This document shows, one piece after another, positions 1-7,107 of a stretch of 7,715 bases of DNA; positions within the stretch are counted from its first letter, which is position 1, and the number at the start of each line of letters is the position of its first letter. Under the pieces are notes generated by a model. It saw only the letters and a program-made list of their open reading frames with translations. It had not been told where the DNA came from and made no database searches. The stretch spans positions 1-7,715 of the forward strand of contig SBFV01000225.1 of assembly GCA_006227775.1 (NCBI GenBank), given 5' to 3'. The position numbers were made by a program, and so were the translations under genes. Origin of the DNA: Gammaproteobacteria bacterium. Lineage in GTDB: Bacteria > Pseudomonadota > Gammaproteobacteria > Chromatiales > Chromatiaceae.

Positions 1-1820
1 GGGGGCTCGGCACCGGCGCCGGCGATCCAGTCCTTGGCCTCCGCTTCGGGGACGCTGTCCTTGGCGGGGGCCGGCTCCTGGCTGGCGGGGCGGTAGAGAC
101 GCAGCCCGGCGCCGGGTCCGTCGAGGGCGGCGAGGACCGGCTTGTCATGACCGTAGAAGTCCTCGCGGAAGCTGACCCTGCCACGCTCGTCCGCTTCCGC
201 CGTCCAGTAGGAAAGGATGACCGGCAGAGGCTCCTTGAGGCGGACGGAGGACCGCTTCTTGGATTCGAAGACGGACGCGAACTTGTCCGGGTTCCACTTG
301 GGGTCGTTGAGCACCAACTCCGCGAGCTCGACGGGCTTGTCCACCCGGACGCAGCCGGAGCTGAGGGTGCGGTTGGTGCGGGCGAAGAGCTGGCGGTCGG
401 ACGTATCGTGGAGATAGACCGAGTGCCGGTTGGGGAACATGAATTTGACCTGGCCGAGGGCGTTCTTGGGCCCCGGGGGCTGACGGAAGGTGTAGGGCAG
501 GTTGTTGGGGGCGACGCTCCAGTCCACCGCCTCGGGCTCGACCTTGTTTCCGGCGCGGTCGATGATCTCCAGGCCCTTCTTGCGCACGGCGTTGGGGTCC
601 TTGCGCGCCTTGGGCACCACGTCCTCCTTGAGGATGGTGGGGGGCACGGTCCAGGTGGGGTTGAATTCCAGGTATTCGATCCGGTCGCGGAAGATGGGGG
701 TGGGCCGGTCCGGGCGGCCGACGATCGCCTTGGCGTTCCAGACCTCCTGGCCATCGCGGTAGAGCTCGACGCGCTGGGCGGGGATATCGACCAGCAGGTA
801 GTCGTTGGGCAGCTTGTCGCTGACCCAGCGCATCCGCTCCAGATTGACCCGGATCTGATCGACCCGCTCGGTGGCGCTGACGTTCATGGCGGCCAGGGTG
901 GCGGGACCAATGCGGCCGTCCACCTCCAGGTTGTGACGTTCCTGAAAGTGGCGCACGGCCTTTTGCAGTTCGGGACCATAAGCGTTACCGCTGACGTGGG
1001 TGGGGCCCTGGTAATCTCCCGTGATACGGAGCCGCTCGCGGATCAGGGGGACGCGGTCGTCGTGGGCGCCGGGCTCCAGCTTGGGGCCGGCGGGGATGGT
1101 GGGCCAGCCACCGGCGGCGGCCAGGGCACGGTAATGGGACAAGCCATCCTTGAGACGGGTATAGAAGGCCGGTTCCTCGCGCAGGGTAGCGACGGTGTTC
1201 TTGAGGTTGGGGGCGGCCAGGGCCCGCCCCAGGTCCGCGACTAAGGCCGCGCCCTTGGGGCCCTCGTCATGGTTCCAGTTTTTGTCGATGGCGCGGGGAT
1301 CGACCTTGCCGAAGCGGGAATGGTGGATGAGCCGCAGCAGGCCGTCGCTGAGGAGGATCTCGGCCTGGACCCGTTCCTCACCCTGGAGGGAGGCGGGATC
1401 ACCCGAGGGCAGGATTTTGGCGATTTCCGGCAGATGGAAGTCGACGGGACGCAGACCATAGTCGCTGCTATGCTCGGCCAGGGACTTGAAATCAGCGACT
1501 TGCCCGGGTGTTAGCCAGGCGAGGGCGTAACCACGGCTGGCATAGGCCTCATCGATCAGTGGGGGGGAGGCGATGCGGACCCCCGCCAGGGTCGGCTTGG
1601 CCGTTTCCTGCAGGGCGGCGAGACGTTGGCGGAGCAGCTCGTCCGCCAGGACCTGGGAGGGAAACAGCAAGGCCGCCAGGAGGAGAGCCGGGGTCAGGGT
1701 CAGGATGCCGAGCCACGGCCGGGTCGGGAGCCATCTCCTGGCCTCCGCCTGGACGCGCGAACGCTGTTCAAACCCAGCAACGGCCGGTCCGCGGATGTCG
1801 AGTGAATTGCAAAGCCGCAT
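1..1820 (-). CDS. L,D-transpeptidase, LdtD/YcbB type (C-terminus cut off by window edge)
   Basis: This is a periplasmic enzyme expected to form 3-3 (diaminopimelate to diaminopimelate) crosslinks in peptidoglycan. My translation gives 606 codons with no stop before the left edge; E. coli LdtD has about 615 residues, so little is probably missing. Residues 36-54 are hydrophobic after an Arg-rich stretch, and VLA-D at 59/60 is a plausible signal cleavage site. A scaffold region follows, then a peptidoglycan-binding domain (about 250-312, with LQKAVRHFQ and VDGRIGPATLAAMN), then the YkuD catalytic domain (about 340-505). The catalytic motif is SSGCVRV with Cys490. His471 lies 19 residues before it, the same spacing as I recall for His509/Cys528 of E. 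coli LdtD. ATG codons at 1826 and 1820 are both in frame. AGAGG sits 3 bases before the first and 9 before the second, so I chose 1820. The family is sure; the exact crosslink made and the ldtD symbol are not. Confidence 0.93.
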   Translation of the reverse strand, partial: MRLCNSLDIRGPAVAGFEQRSRVQAEARRWLPTRPWLGILTLTPALLLAALLFPSQVLADELLRQRLAALQETAKPTLAGVRIASPPLIDEAYASRGYALAWLTPGQVADFKSLAEHSSDYGLRPVDFHLPEIAKILPSGDPASLQGEERVQAEILLSDGLLRLIHHSRFGKVDPRAIDKNWNHDEGPKGAALVADLGRALAAPNLKNTVATLREEPAFYTRLKDGLSHYRALAAAGGWPTIPAGPKLEPGAHDDRVPLIRERLRITGDYQGPTHVSGNAYGPELQKAVRHFQERHNLEVDGRIGPATLAAMNVSATERVDQIRVNLERMRWVSDKLPNDYLLVDIPAQRVELYRDGQEVWNAKAIVGRPDRPTPIFRDRIEYLEFNPTWTVPPTILKEDVVPKARKDPNAVRKKGLEIIDRAGNKVEPEAVDWSVAPNNLPYTFRQPPGPKNALGQVKFMFPNRHSVYLHDTSDRQLFARTNRTLSSGCVRVDKPVELAELVLNDPKWNPDKFASVFESKKRSSVRLKEPLPVILSYWTAEADERGRVSFREDFYGHDKPVLAALDGPGAGLRLYRPASQEPAPAKDSVPEAEAKDWIAGAGAEP

Positions 1821-1826
1821 CGTCAT

Positions 1827-2143
1827 ACGCCTCTGATGAGTTCCGTTCCTGATAGCAAGGGGAAACGGATTGGGTTCTTGAGCATCGCATCGCCCATTGG
1901 ACAGTGGATCATTCTAGTCGTTACCAGGCCCATTTGTCAGCAAAAAGGCGACGTTGCCCAGATGCGACAGCCAGGAGCGAGTCAAGCCGGGCGGACGCGA
2001 CTGACTGGATACAAGCATCTAATTTCATTATTGATTGATTCATGGAATCGCGCCAGGAAAACCCCTCCGGGAAACCTCCGCTATCCTGAAGGCGTCACCG
2101 GACACAGCGATTGTCGCTAAATTGATACGCCGATGCGCCGCCC
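1827..2143. other. AT-rich intergenic spacer between cysM and the L,D-transpeptidase gene
   Basis: About 317 bases hold no gene I can support. Base composition is visibly richer in A and T than the flanking genes, especially at 1850-1960 and 2015-2050. I see a minus-strand promoter candidate (1911-1940), a small hairpin AGCGA-TTG-TCGCT at about 2106-2118, and a short hairpin CCGCC-TGAG-GGCGG overlapping the cysM stop codon. Neither hairpin is followed by a T-run on the minus strand, so neither qualifies as a good intrinsic terminator. The spacer is the likely boundary between cysM and the transpeptidase gene. Confidence 0.6.
1911..1940 (-). promoter_or_regulatory. Possible sigma70-type promoter for the L,D-transpeptidase gene
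   Basis: On the minus strand CTGACA (1935-1940) and TAGAAT (1911-1916) are separated by 18 bases, inside the AT-rich spacer and pointing to the transpeptidase gene. It would give a leader of roughly 80 bases. This is a match by eye to the consensus only. Confidence 0.35.
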
Positions 2144-3034
2144 TCAGGCGGGGAATACCCCGGTGGAGAGATAGCGGTCGCCCCGATCGCAGACAATGGC
2201 AACGATGACGGCATCGGTGACTTCCGCCGAAAGACGCAAGGCGACGGCGACGGCACCGCCCGAGGAGATACCGCAGAAGATACCCTCCCGCTCGGCCAGG
2301 GCGCGGGTGGTGGCCTCGGCCTCTTCCTGGGTGACGTCGAGGATGCGGTCGACGCGGGTCGGTTCGTAGATCTTGGGCAGATAGGCCGCGGGCCAGCGGC
2401 GGATGCCGGGGATCTTGGCGCCGTCCGTGGGCTGGACGCCGACGATCTGGATGGCGGGGTTCCGCTCCTTGAGGTAACGGCCGGTGCCCATGATGGTACC
2501 GGTGGTACCCATGGAGCTGACGAAGTGGCTGACCTGCCCTTCCGTGTCGCGCCAGATCTCCGGGCCGGTGGACTCGTAATGGGCGCGGGGATTGTCCGGG
2601 TTGGAGAACTGGTCGAGGATACGACCCTCGCCGCGGCCTTCCATGGCGCGGGCCAGGTCGATGGCGGCCTCCATGCTGCCTTCGGCGGGGGTGAGGGTGA
2701 TCTCGGCGCCATAGCTACGCATCAGGGCGCGGCGCTCCAGGCTCATGTTCTCCGGCATGATGAGGATCATGCGATAGCCCTTGATGGCCGCCGCCATCGC
2801 CAGGGCGATCCCGGTATTGCCACTGGTGGCCTCGATGAGGGTATCGCCGGGACGGATCTCACCCCGCTCCTCCGCCCGCCGGATCATGGACAGGGCCGGA
2901 CGATCCTTCACGGAGCCCGCCGGGTTGTTGCCCTCCAGTTTGACCAGGATATGGTTGGTGGTCGCTCCGGGGAGGCGCTGGAGACGGACCAGGGGGGTGT
3001 TACCGACAAAGTCTTCGATGGTGGGGTAGGTCAT
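2144..3034 (-). CDS. cysM: Cysteine synthase B (O-acetylserine sulfhydrylase B)
   Basis: This cytoplasmic PLP enzyme makes L-cysteine from O-acetylserine and sulfide; the CysM isoform can also use thiosulfate to give S-sulfocysteine. The protein has 296 residues against about 303 in E. coli and ends roughly ten residues early, just after the conserved CDRGDRYLSTGVF. Visible motifs are NTPLVRL (12-18), NNPAGSVKDR with PLP lysine Lys43, the substrate loop TSGNTG (70-75), the phosphate-binding SSMGTTGT (173-180), IPGIRRWP (208-215), and FCGISSGG (253-260). The RRWP stretch and overall likeness to E. coli CysM favour CysM over CysK. I chose the ATG at 3034 because it aligns with the family start; a TTG at 3112 would add 26 residues unlike the family, and no clear ribosome binding site supports either. 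It lies 121 bases after the hydrolase gene on the same strand, so it may be co-transcribed or use its own promoter. Confidence 0.95.
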   Translation of the reverse strand: MTYPTIEDFVGNTPLVRLQRLPGATTNHILVKLEGNNPAGSVKDRPALSMIRRAEERGEIRPGDTLIEATSGNTGIALAMAAAIKGYRMILIMPENMSLERRALMRSYGAEITLTPAEGSMEAAIDLARAMEGRGEGRILDQFSNPDNPRAHYESTGPEIWRDTEGQVSHFVSSMGTTGTIMGTGRYLKERNPAIQIVGVQPTDGAKIPGIRRWPAAYLPKIYEPTRVDRILDVTQEEAEATTRALAEREGIFCGISSGGAVAVALRLSAEVTDAVIVAIVCDRGDRYLSTGVFPA

Positions 3035-3082
3035 GGGCGGACGGCACCGGGAAAGGTCTGGCTGCGGGGGATCATGATGGAG

Positions 3083-3112
3083 ATTGTGCCTCAAGCGAGG
3101 GGAGGCGACCAA
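3083..3112 (-). promoter_or_regulatory. Weak promoter candidate upstream of cysM
   Basis: On the minus strand TTGGTC (3107-3112) and CACAAT (3083-3088) are 18 bases apart, about 50 bases before the cysM start. The match is modest, and read-through from the hydrolase gene is an alternative. Confidence 0.25.
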
Positions 3113-3155
3113 GCTGATGGCGCTCGGGCGCGTCCAACATCTCCGCTACCGCGCC

Positions 3156-3917
3156 TCACACCGGCAGCCAGGGACTGGGCCGGTCCTGTTCGGCCAGGGT
3201 CAGGCGCTCGGCAAGGCTGGCAGCCACGTCCAGCATGGCCTGACGTGCCAGGTCGGGGTGGTTGTTCTTTTCGCTCAGGTGGGCCAGTAAGAGGCGGGTA
3301 AGCCGGTGGTGGGGTAACTGGTCGACCAGCTCCGCCGCCTGATGGTTGGCCAGATGGCCGAAGTTACCACCCACCCGGGCGCGCAGAAAAGGGGGATAGG
3401 GGCCGCGCCGAAGCATGTCGGCATCGTGATTGCACTCCAGCATCAGGGCGTCGCATTCGCGCAGTCGGTCGCGGATGTGCCGGGTGACGTGACCGCTGTC
3501 GGTCAGCAGGCCAAGCCGACGGCCGTCGTATTCGAGGACGTAGTGACAGGGTTCCCGGGCGTCGTGGGGGATGGGGAAGGGTTCCACCCGGATATCACCG
3601 ATCCGAAATCCAGGCCCCTGGCCGGAGATGAGGTGGAGTCCCGGAACCGCGGGGTCGACGGCATGGCCCCAGGTGCCGGTGGTGGCCCACACCGGGATGC
3701 CATGGCGGCGGGCCAGGGCGGCAACGCCGCGGAGGTGGTCGCCGTGCTCATGGGTGACCAGGATGCCCCGCAGGTGGGCGGCGCCGACCCCGAGGAGGCC
3801 AAGGCGTCGCTCGATCTCGCCGATGCCAAAACCGCAATCCACCAGCAGGCGGGTGGCGCCCCCCTCGATCAGGAGGGCGTTGCCGCGACTGCCGCTACCG
3901 AGGGTAGCGAAGCGCAT
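3156..3917 (-). CDS. Metallo-beta-lactamase-fold hydrolase, WalJ/YycJ-like
   Basis: This is a cytoplasmic metal-dependent hydrolase of 253 residues with no signal peptide. It opens with the family's MRFATLGSGSRGNA, followed by LLVDCG (24-29), the metal-binding THEHGDH (55-61, with His56, His58, Asp60, His61), PHD at 117-119, the metal-bridging aspartate in LTDSGH (Asp140), ECNHD (161-165), GHLAN (187-191) and LAHLSEKNNHP with His213. The metal ligands expected of an active two-metal site are therefore present. Related proteins are often labelled exonuclease or RNase Z-like; the substrate here cannot be read from sequence. I chose the ATG at 3917 because it matches the family start; an in-frame ATG at 3986 would add 23 Gly/Pro-rich residues and lacks a ribosome binding site. 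It follows bamC by 82 bases. That dapA-bamC-hydrolase order is, as I recall, also found in Pseudomonas. Confidence 0.9.
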   Translation of the reverse strand: MRFATLGSGSRGNALLIEGGATRLLVDCGFGIGEIERRLGLLGVGAAHLRGILVTHEHGDHLRGVAALARRHGIPVWATTGTWGHAVDPAVPGLHLISGQGPGFRIGDIRVEPFPIPHDAREPCHYVLEYDGRRLGLLTDSGHVTRHIRDRLRECDALMLECNHDADMLRRGPYPPFLRARVGGNFGHLANHQAAELVDQLPHHRLTRLLLAHLSEKNNHPDLARQAMLDVAASLAERLTLAEQDRPSPWLPV

Positions 3918-3999
3918 GCCCCGCCCGGGGTCAGGGATCTCTGGCCCAGGCAGACCCAGGCGCGCCCCCGGTCCGCGCACCGACATGGATGCCCGGGGG

Positions 4000-5166
4000 C
4001 TAGCGCAACTGTTCCTTGACCAGATTGAGGATGTTGAGGGCGGTGGGGGAGGTGTCGGGCTTGCCGGCCTGGTCGCGCACCGTGACCCGGGTTTCCTTGC
4101 CGCTACTGGTGAGGGCGACCTGGTACTGAGTGACGGTGTCGACCTTGTCGTCGCGCCAGAAGGCCATCTTGGAGAAGAAACCTTTCTTCTTTTTGTCGGC
4201 CTTGGAGGGATCATCGTACCGGACGTAGTAGATGCCCTGGGTCATGTCACGGTCCTCCACCGCGAAGCCACTGCGGTCAAGGGCACCGCCCACCAGACGC
4301 CAGGCATTGCGCATCTCGTCGTCGATGACCAGGACGCTGCCCCCCGCCTCCAGCCGTGACTTGGCCATGGCCGGGGCGCCGGTGGTCGCGCTGCTCGGGG
4401 CACCGCCCTCGGCGACCACCCGCTTGGCGCGCTCGGCGGTGACACCCAGGTACATCATGATGGCGCGCAGCATGGCCGCCTCCTTGTCGGGATCGGATGG
4501 GGCCGGCTGCCACATGGCGGTGGCCTCCTCGCCCACGGTGTTGCGCAGCAACTGTTCCTCCATGGCGCGGTGGGTCAGGAAAACGTCGGTGGTGCCGGGC
4601 TTGGGACCCGGTTCCAGCCGCAGGCGAAACTGGTCGCGGGTGCCCGTGGAGTAGACGCTGTCGAGGGCCTTGCGGAACAGGTTGGTGATGGGATCGCTCT
4701 TGATCTGGGCGCGGTTCTCGATCCAGTCGGTGACCATGACCCCGGTGGTGGGGTTCTTTTCCGCCAGCATGATGCCCCGTTCGCGCCAGAAGCCCTCCAG
4801 ACGCGGCCAGAGAGCTTGAGGCTTGGCGTTGACCTGGATCCAGCGACGCTCCCCTTCGCGGTGATAGGTGATGTCCTTGACCTCCGGCAGCACATCACCG
4901 GTCTGGGCGATCTGGCGTTTCTGCTGACGCTCGCCGACATACTCGGAATAGGTGGCTGAGCCGCCCACATCCGGCACGTCCATGGCGTCGTCGAACTGAC
5001 CGGAGACCAGATCCGGCGGCAATTCCAGATTCTCGCCCGCCTCGCGTTGCTTCTTGTAGGCCAGGCTGTGATCCGGCAGGTACTCATCAACGCTGAAACT
5101 GCTGCAGGCCGCGAGCAAGGTCAGGATCGGCAGGAGGGCGGCGAGGGTGAGGGTGCGGATAGGCAT
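4000..5166 (-). CDS. bamC: Outer membrane protein assembly factor BamC (NlpB-like lipoprotein)
   Basis: This lipoprotein is an accessory part of the BAM complex, which folds beta-barrel proteins into the outer membrane. The protein has 388 residues, somewhat longer than E. coli BamC (about 344). A lipoprotein signal ends in the lipobox LLAAC, so Cys21 would be lipidated; Ser at +2 fits outer-membrane sorting. An extended segment (about 22-105) contains LPDHSLAYKKQREAGENLEL and PPDL, as expected for the N-terminal lasso that binds BamD. Two helix-grip domains follow: about 107-225 (WIQVNAKPQALWPRL, GVMVTDWIENRAQI) and about 280-388 (LVIDDEMRNAWRLVGGALDRSGF, QGIYYVRY). A Lys-rich loop, KADKKKKGFFSKMAFW, lies in the second. 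The ATG at 5166 is set by the signal peptide, although no clear ribosome binding site precedes it. It sits 149 bases after dapA, the usual bamC neighbour. Confidence 0.93.
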   Translation of the reverse strand: MPIRTLTLAALLPILTLLAACSSFSVDEYLPDHSLAYKKQREAGENLELPPDLVSGQFDDAMDVPDVGGSATYSEYVGERQQKRQIAQTGDVLPEVKDITYHREGERRWIQVNAKPQALWPRLEGFWRERGIMLAEKNPTTGVMVTDWIENRAQIKSDPITNLFRKALDSVYSTGTRDQFRLRLEPGPKPGTTDVFLTHRAMEEQLLRNTVGEEATAMWQPAPSDPDKEAAMLRAIMMYLGVTAERAKRVVAEGGAPSSATTGAPAMAKSRLEAGGSVLVIDDEMRNAWRLVGGALDRSGFAVEDRDMTQGIYYVRYDDPSKADKKKKGFFSKMAFWRDDKVDTVTQYQVALTSSGKETRVTVRDQAGKPDTSPTALNILNLVKEQLR

Positions 5167-5315
5167 AGGGCGGCTGCTGGAGGTGGGAGGCTGGAGCTGG
5201 TGTTAGGGGATGCTTGATGCGGTCCGTCGGGGGCTGAAAATGGCGTCAGGGGATGGCAACTTCTGGATGGCGGGGCCGACCCGAGGATGGGAGACCCCCG
5301 CCGTCCACCGGAGAT

Positions 5316-6191
5316 TCAGTCGATACCAGCCTGGCGCATGGCCTCGCGTACCTGGGGCTGGACCGCCGCCGAGAGCCAGGTCAAGGGCAGGCGGATGCCA
5401 TGCGGGCAGAGACCCATCTCGGCGACCGCCCATTTGACGGGAATGGGATTGGATTCCACGAACAGCTTGTGGTGCAGGCCATCCAGTCGGACATTGATGG
5501 CACGGGCCTCGTCGGTGATTCCGGCCAGGGCCGCGGCGCACATGGCGTGCATGAGTCGGGGAGCCACGTTGGCGGTGACCGAGATGACGCCATTGCCACC
5601 CTGGAGCATGAAGTCGCAGGCGGTGGCATCGTCGCCGCTGAACAGCAGGAAGCCGGGGCGGCACTGGGCGCGCAGGAGGGCGACCCGGCTCAGGTCGCCG
5701 GTCGCTTCCTTGATGCCAATGATGTTGGGGATCAGGGACAGACGCGCCGCCGTGGCCGGCTGCATGTCGCAGGCGGTGCGACCAGGCACGTTATAGAGGA
5801 TCTGCGGAATGTCCACCGCCTCCGCCACCGCCTTGTGATGGAGATAGAGGCCCTCCTGAGTCGGCTTGTTGTAATAAGGCGTGACCAGCAAGGCAGCGTC
5901 GGCGCCGGCGGCGCGGGCGCAATGGGTGAGGTGAATGGCCTCGGTGGTGGAGTTGGCCCCGGTTCCGGCGATGACCGGGACCCGACCACCGGCGAATTCC
6001 ACCACCTGGGCGATGACCCGGCAGTGCTCCTCTGCGTCAAGCGTGGCGGACTCGCCGGTGGTGCCGACGGCGACGATCGCATCCGTGCCTTCGGCGATAT
6101 GAAAGTCCACGAGGCGCCGTAAGGCCAGGTCGTCAACGCGGCCGTCCTCGTGCATGGGGGTGATGAGGGCAACGATACTGCCGCTGAACAT
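5316..6191 (-). CDS. dapA: 4-hydroxy-tetrahydrodipicolinate synthase
   Basis: This cytoplasmic enzyme condenses pyruvate with aspartate semialdehyde, the first committed step to diaminopimelate and lysine. The protein has 291 residues, matching the E. coli length (292). The active-site residues fall at E. coli numbering: Thr44 and Thr45 in GTTGES, Tyr107 in TPYYNKPTQEG, Tyr133 and Arg138 in YNVPGRT, and the Schiff-base Lys161 in GIKEATGD. The barrel opens with MFSGSIVALITPM. I chose the ATG at 6191 because it matches that family start and has GGGAG eight bases upstream; an earlier in-frame start at 6215 would add eight residues without support. It is the first of four minus-strand genes, diverging from gcvR. 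It is not truncated and nothing is unusual. Lysine feedback cannot be judged from these motifs alone. Confidence 0.98.
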   Translation of the reverse strand: MFSGSIVALITPMHEDGRVDDLALRRLVDFHIAEGTDAIVAVGTTGESATLDAEEHCRVIAQVVEFAGGRVPVIAGTGANSTTEAIHLTHCARAAGADAALLVTPYYNKPTQEGLYLHHKAVAEAVDIPQILYNVPGRTACDMQPATAARLSLIPNIIGIKEATGDLSRVALLRAQCRPGFLLFSGDDATACDFMLQGGNGVISVTANVAPRLMHAMCAAALAGITDEARAINVRLDGLHHKLFVESNPIPVKWAVAEMGLCPHGIRLPLTWLSAAVQPQVREAMRQAGID

Positions 6192-6199
6192 GGTCTTTA

Positions 6200-6204
6200 C
6201 TCCC
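6200..6204 (-). promoter_or_regulatory. Ribosome binding site of dapA
   Basis: GGGAG on the minus strand stands eight bases before the ATG at 6191. It is the clearest Shine-Dalgarno match in the window and decides the dapA start. Confidence 0.7.
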
Positions 6205-6225
6205 GACCGCGTCAAAATTTCGGAT

Positions 6226-6253
6226 ATTATCCAGGCAAATCCCGCGAAAACAA
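6226..6253 (-). promoter_or_regulatory. Probable dapA promoter, with a small palindrome over the -10 box
   Basis: On the minus strand TTGTTT (6248-6253) and GATAAT (6226-6231) are 16 bases apart; TAATAT, two bases further on with 18-base spacing, is an alternative -10. Transcription would start near 6217-6219, leaving a leader of about 27 bases. The -10 box lies in the 11-base inverted repeat GGATATTATCC (6222-6232). The position just upstream of the first gene of the cluster supports the call. Confidence 0.5.
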
Positions 6254-6262
6254 GCCGAGCGA

Positions 6263-6292
6263 TTCAAGGCCGGCGAACGGGCATGCTACACT
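6263..6292 (+). promoter_or_regulatory. Possible gcvR promoter (extended -10)
   Basis: TTCAAG (6263-6268) and TACACT (6287-6292) are 18 bases apart, and TG at 6284-6285 placed one base before TACACT makes an extended -10. Transcription from here would give a leader of about 115 bases containing the hairpin at 6305-6355. The -35 match is weak. Confidence 0.35.
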
Positions 6293-6304
6293 CCCGGGGA
6301 AAGG

Positions 6305-6355
6305 GTGGCGGATGTGGCGGGCCGGAACCCGGCCCTTGGCCCACCTGGCCGCCAC
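6305..6355 (+). other. GC-rich foldable segment in the gcvR leader
   Basis: GGGCCGG (6319-6325) and CCGGCCC (6329-6335) form a perfect 7-base-pair stem around AAC. An outer stem is possible between GTGGCGG (6305-6311) and CCGCCAC (6349-6355). A second GTGGCGG (6314-6320) overlaps the inner stem and could compete for the same CCGCCAC. No T-run follows, so it is not an intrinsic terminator. It matches no riboswitch class I know. Confidence 0.4.
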
Positions 6356-6415
6356 GGAACCTCCCGAGACACTGCCCCCTCGCCAGCTACCCTTATTCCT
6401 GACGACGAGCACGCC

Positions 6416-6961
6416 ATGACCGCCCCTACCAAGAAGACCTATCTCGTCATTTCCGCCCTGGGCGAGGATCGCCCGGGCATCGTCAACCGCCTTTCCAAGG
6501 TCTTGCTGGATCAGGGCTGTAACATCGAAGACAGCCGTATGACGGTCCTGGGGGGCGAGTTCGCCATGATGCTCCTGGTGGAGGGTAAGTGGAACACCCT
6601 GGCCAAGGTGGAGAACGTCCTGCCCGAACTGGAGCGCCAACTGGGCATGACCATCATCTCCAAGCGGACCGGGGAACGGGCCACCGGCAAGAACCTGCTG
6701 CCTTACGGGGTGGACGTCGTCGCCATGGACCACCCGGGCATCGTCAACAACCTGGCGGAATTCTTCGCGGAACGTAACATCAACATCGAGGATATGTCCA
6801 CCTCCTCCTATGCCGCGGCCCATACGGGCACACCCATGTTCTCGGTGCGTATGACGGTGGGCATCCCCGCCGATATCCATATCGCCGGCCTGCGGGAGGA
6901 GTTCATGGATTACTGCGACGATCTCAACCTGGATGCCGTGCTGGAGCCCCTCAAAGGCTGA
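6416..6961 (+). CDS. gcvR: Glycine cleavage system regulator GcvR-like protein (two ACT domains)
   Basis: The E. coli relative binds the activator GcvA and converts it to a repressor of the glycine cleavage genes when glycine is low. The protein has 181 residues against about 190 in E. coli. ACT domain 1 spans about 8-85 (YLVISALGEDRPGIVNRLSKV, then GCNIEDSRMTVLGGEFAMMLLV) and ACT domain 2 about 97-178 (DVVAMDHPGIVNNLAEFF, NINIEDMST). The paired DRPGIV and DHPGIV turns are the usual amino-acid-binding positions. There is no DNA-binding motif, which fits action through a partner protein. I chose the ATG at 6416 because the family begins about eight residues before the first ACT strand; the GTG at 6305 would add 37 Pro/Gly-rich residues from the foldable leader. 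Upstream Shine-Dalgarno pairing is weak. No gcvA or gcvTHP lies in the window, so the glycine role is by homology only. Confidence 0.88.
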   Translation: MTAPTKKTYLVISALGEDRPGIVNRLSKVLLDQGCNIEDSRMTVLGGEFAMMLLVEGKWNTLAKVENVLPELERQLGMTIISKRTGERATGKNLLPYGVDVVAMDHPGIVNNLAEFFAERNINIEDMSTSSYAAAHTGTPMFSVRMTVGIPADIHIAGLREEFMDYCDDLNLDAVLEPLKG

Positions 6962-7090
6962 AAGCCGATCGCCGCAAGCCGATAGGCTGGGGGGGCTGCC
7001 TGCCGTGATCCAATCGGCGATGCCTGCCACCCCCACCGCTTGAGATCGCGTCCACGTAACGATCGCCTCGCCTGCATCTAGCGCCTTTCT

Positions 7091-7097
7091 AAGGGAG
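7091..7097 (+). promoter_or_regulatory. Ribosome binding site of bcp
   Basis: AAGGGAG lies 10 bases before the ATG at 7108 but only one base before the in-frame ATG at 7099. The spacing favours 7108 as the true start. Confidence 0.6.
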
Positions 7098-7107
7098 AAT
7101 GATTTCG

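Noticed and set aside
147..1244. Plus-strand open frame of 365 codons opposite the L,D-transpeptidase gene
   Set aside because: It is antisense to a gene with a full catalytic motif and domain order. Its Gly/Val/Asp-rich composition is typical of the reverse frame of GC-rich coding DNA.
1836..2120. Plus-strand open frame of 94 codons in the AT-rich spacer
   Set aside because: There is no ribosome binding site, third positions are not GC-biased as in the neighbouring genes, and there is no recognisable family. A small unknown gene cannot be excluded, but nothing supports it.
2139..2152. Hairpin CCGCC-TGAG-GGCGG over the cysM stop as an intrinsic terminator
   Set aside because: The stem is only 5 base pairs and no T-run follows on the minus strand.
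3035..3112. N-terminal extension of CysM from a TTG
   Set aside because: The added residues have no counterpart in the family, and the TTG lacks a ribosome binding site.
2525..3301. Plus-strand open frame of 258 codons opposite cysM and the end of the hydrolase gene
   Set aside because: It is antisense to confidently identified genes and has no motif.
6293..6415. Glycine or lysine riboswitch in the dapA-gcvR divergent region
   Set aside because: The gcvR leader is too short and lacks recognisable glycine or lysine aptamer cores. The dapA leader would be only about 27 bases.
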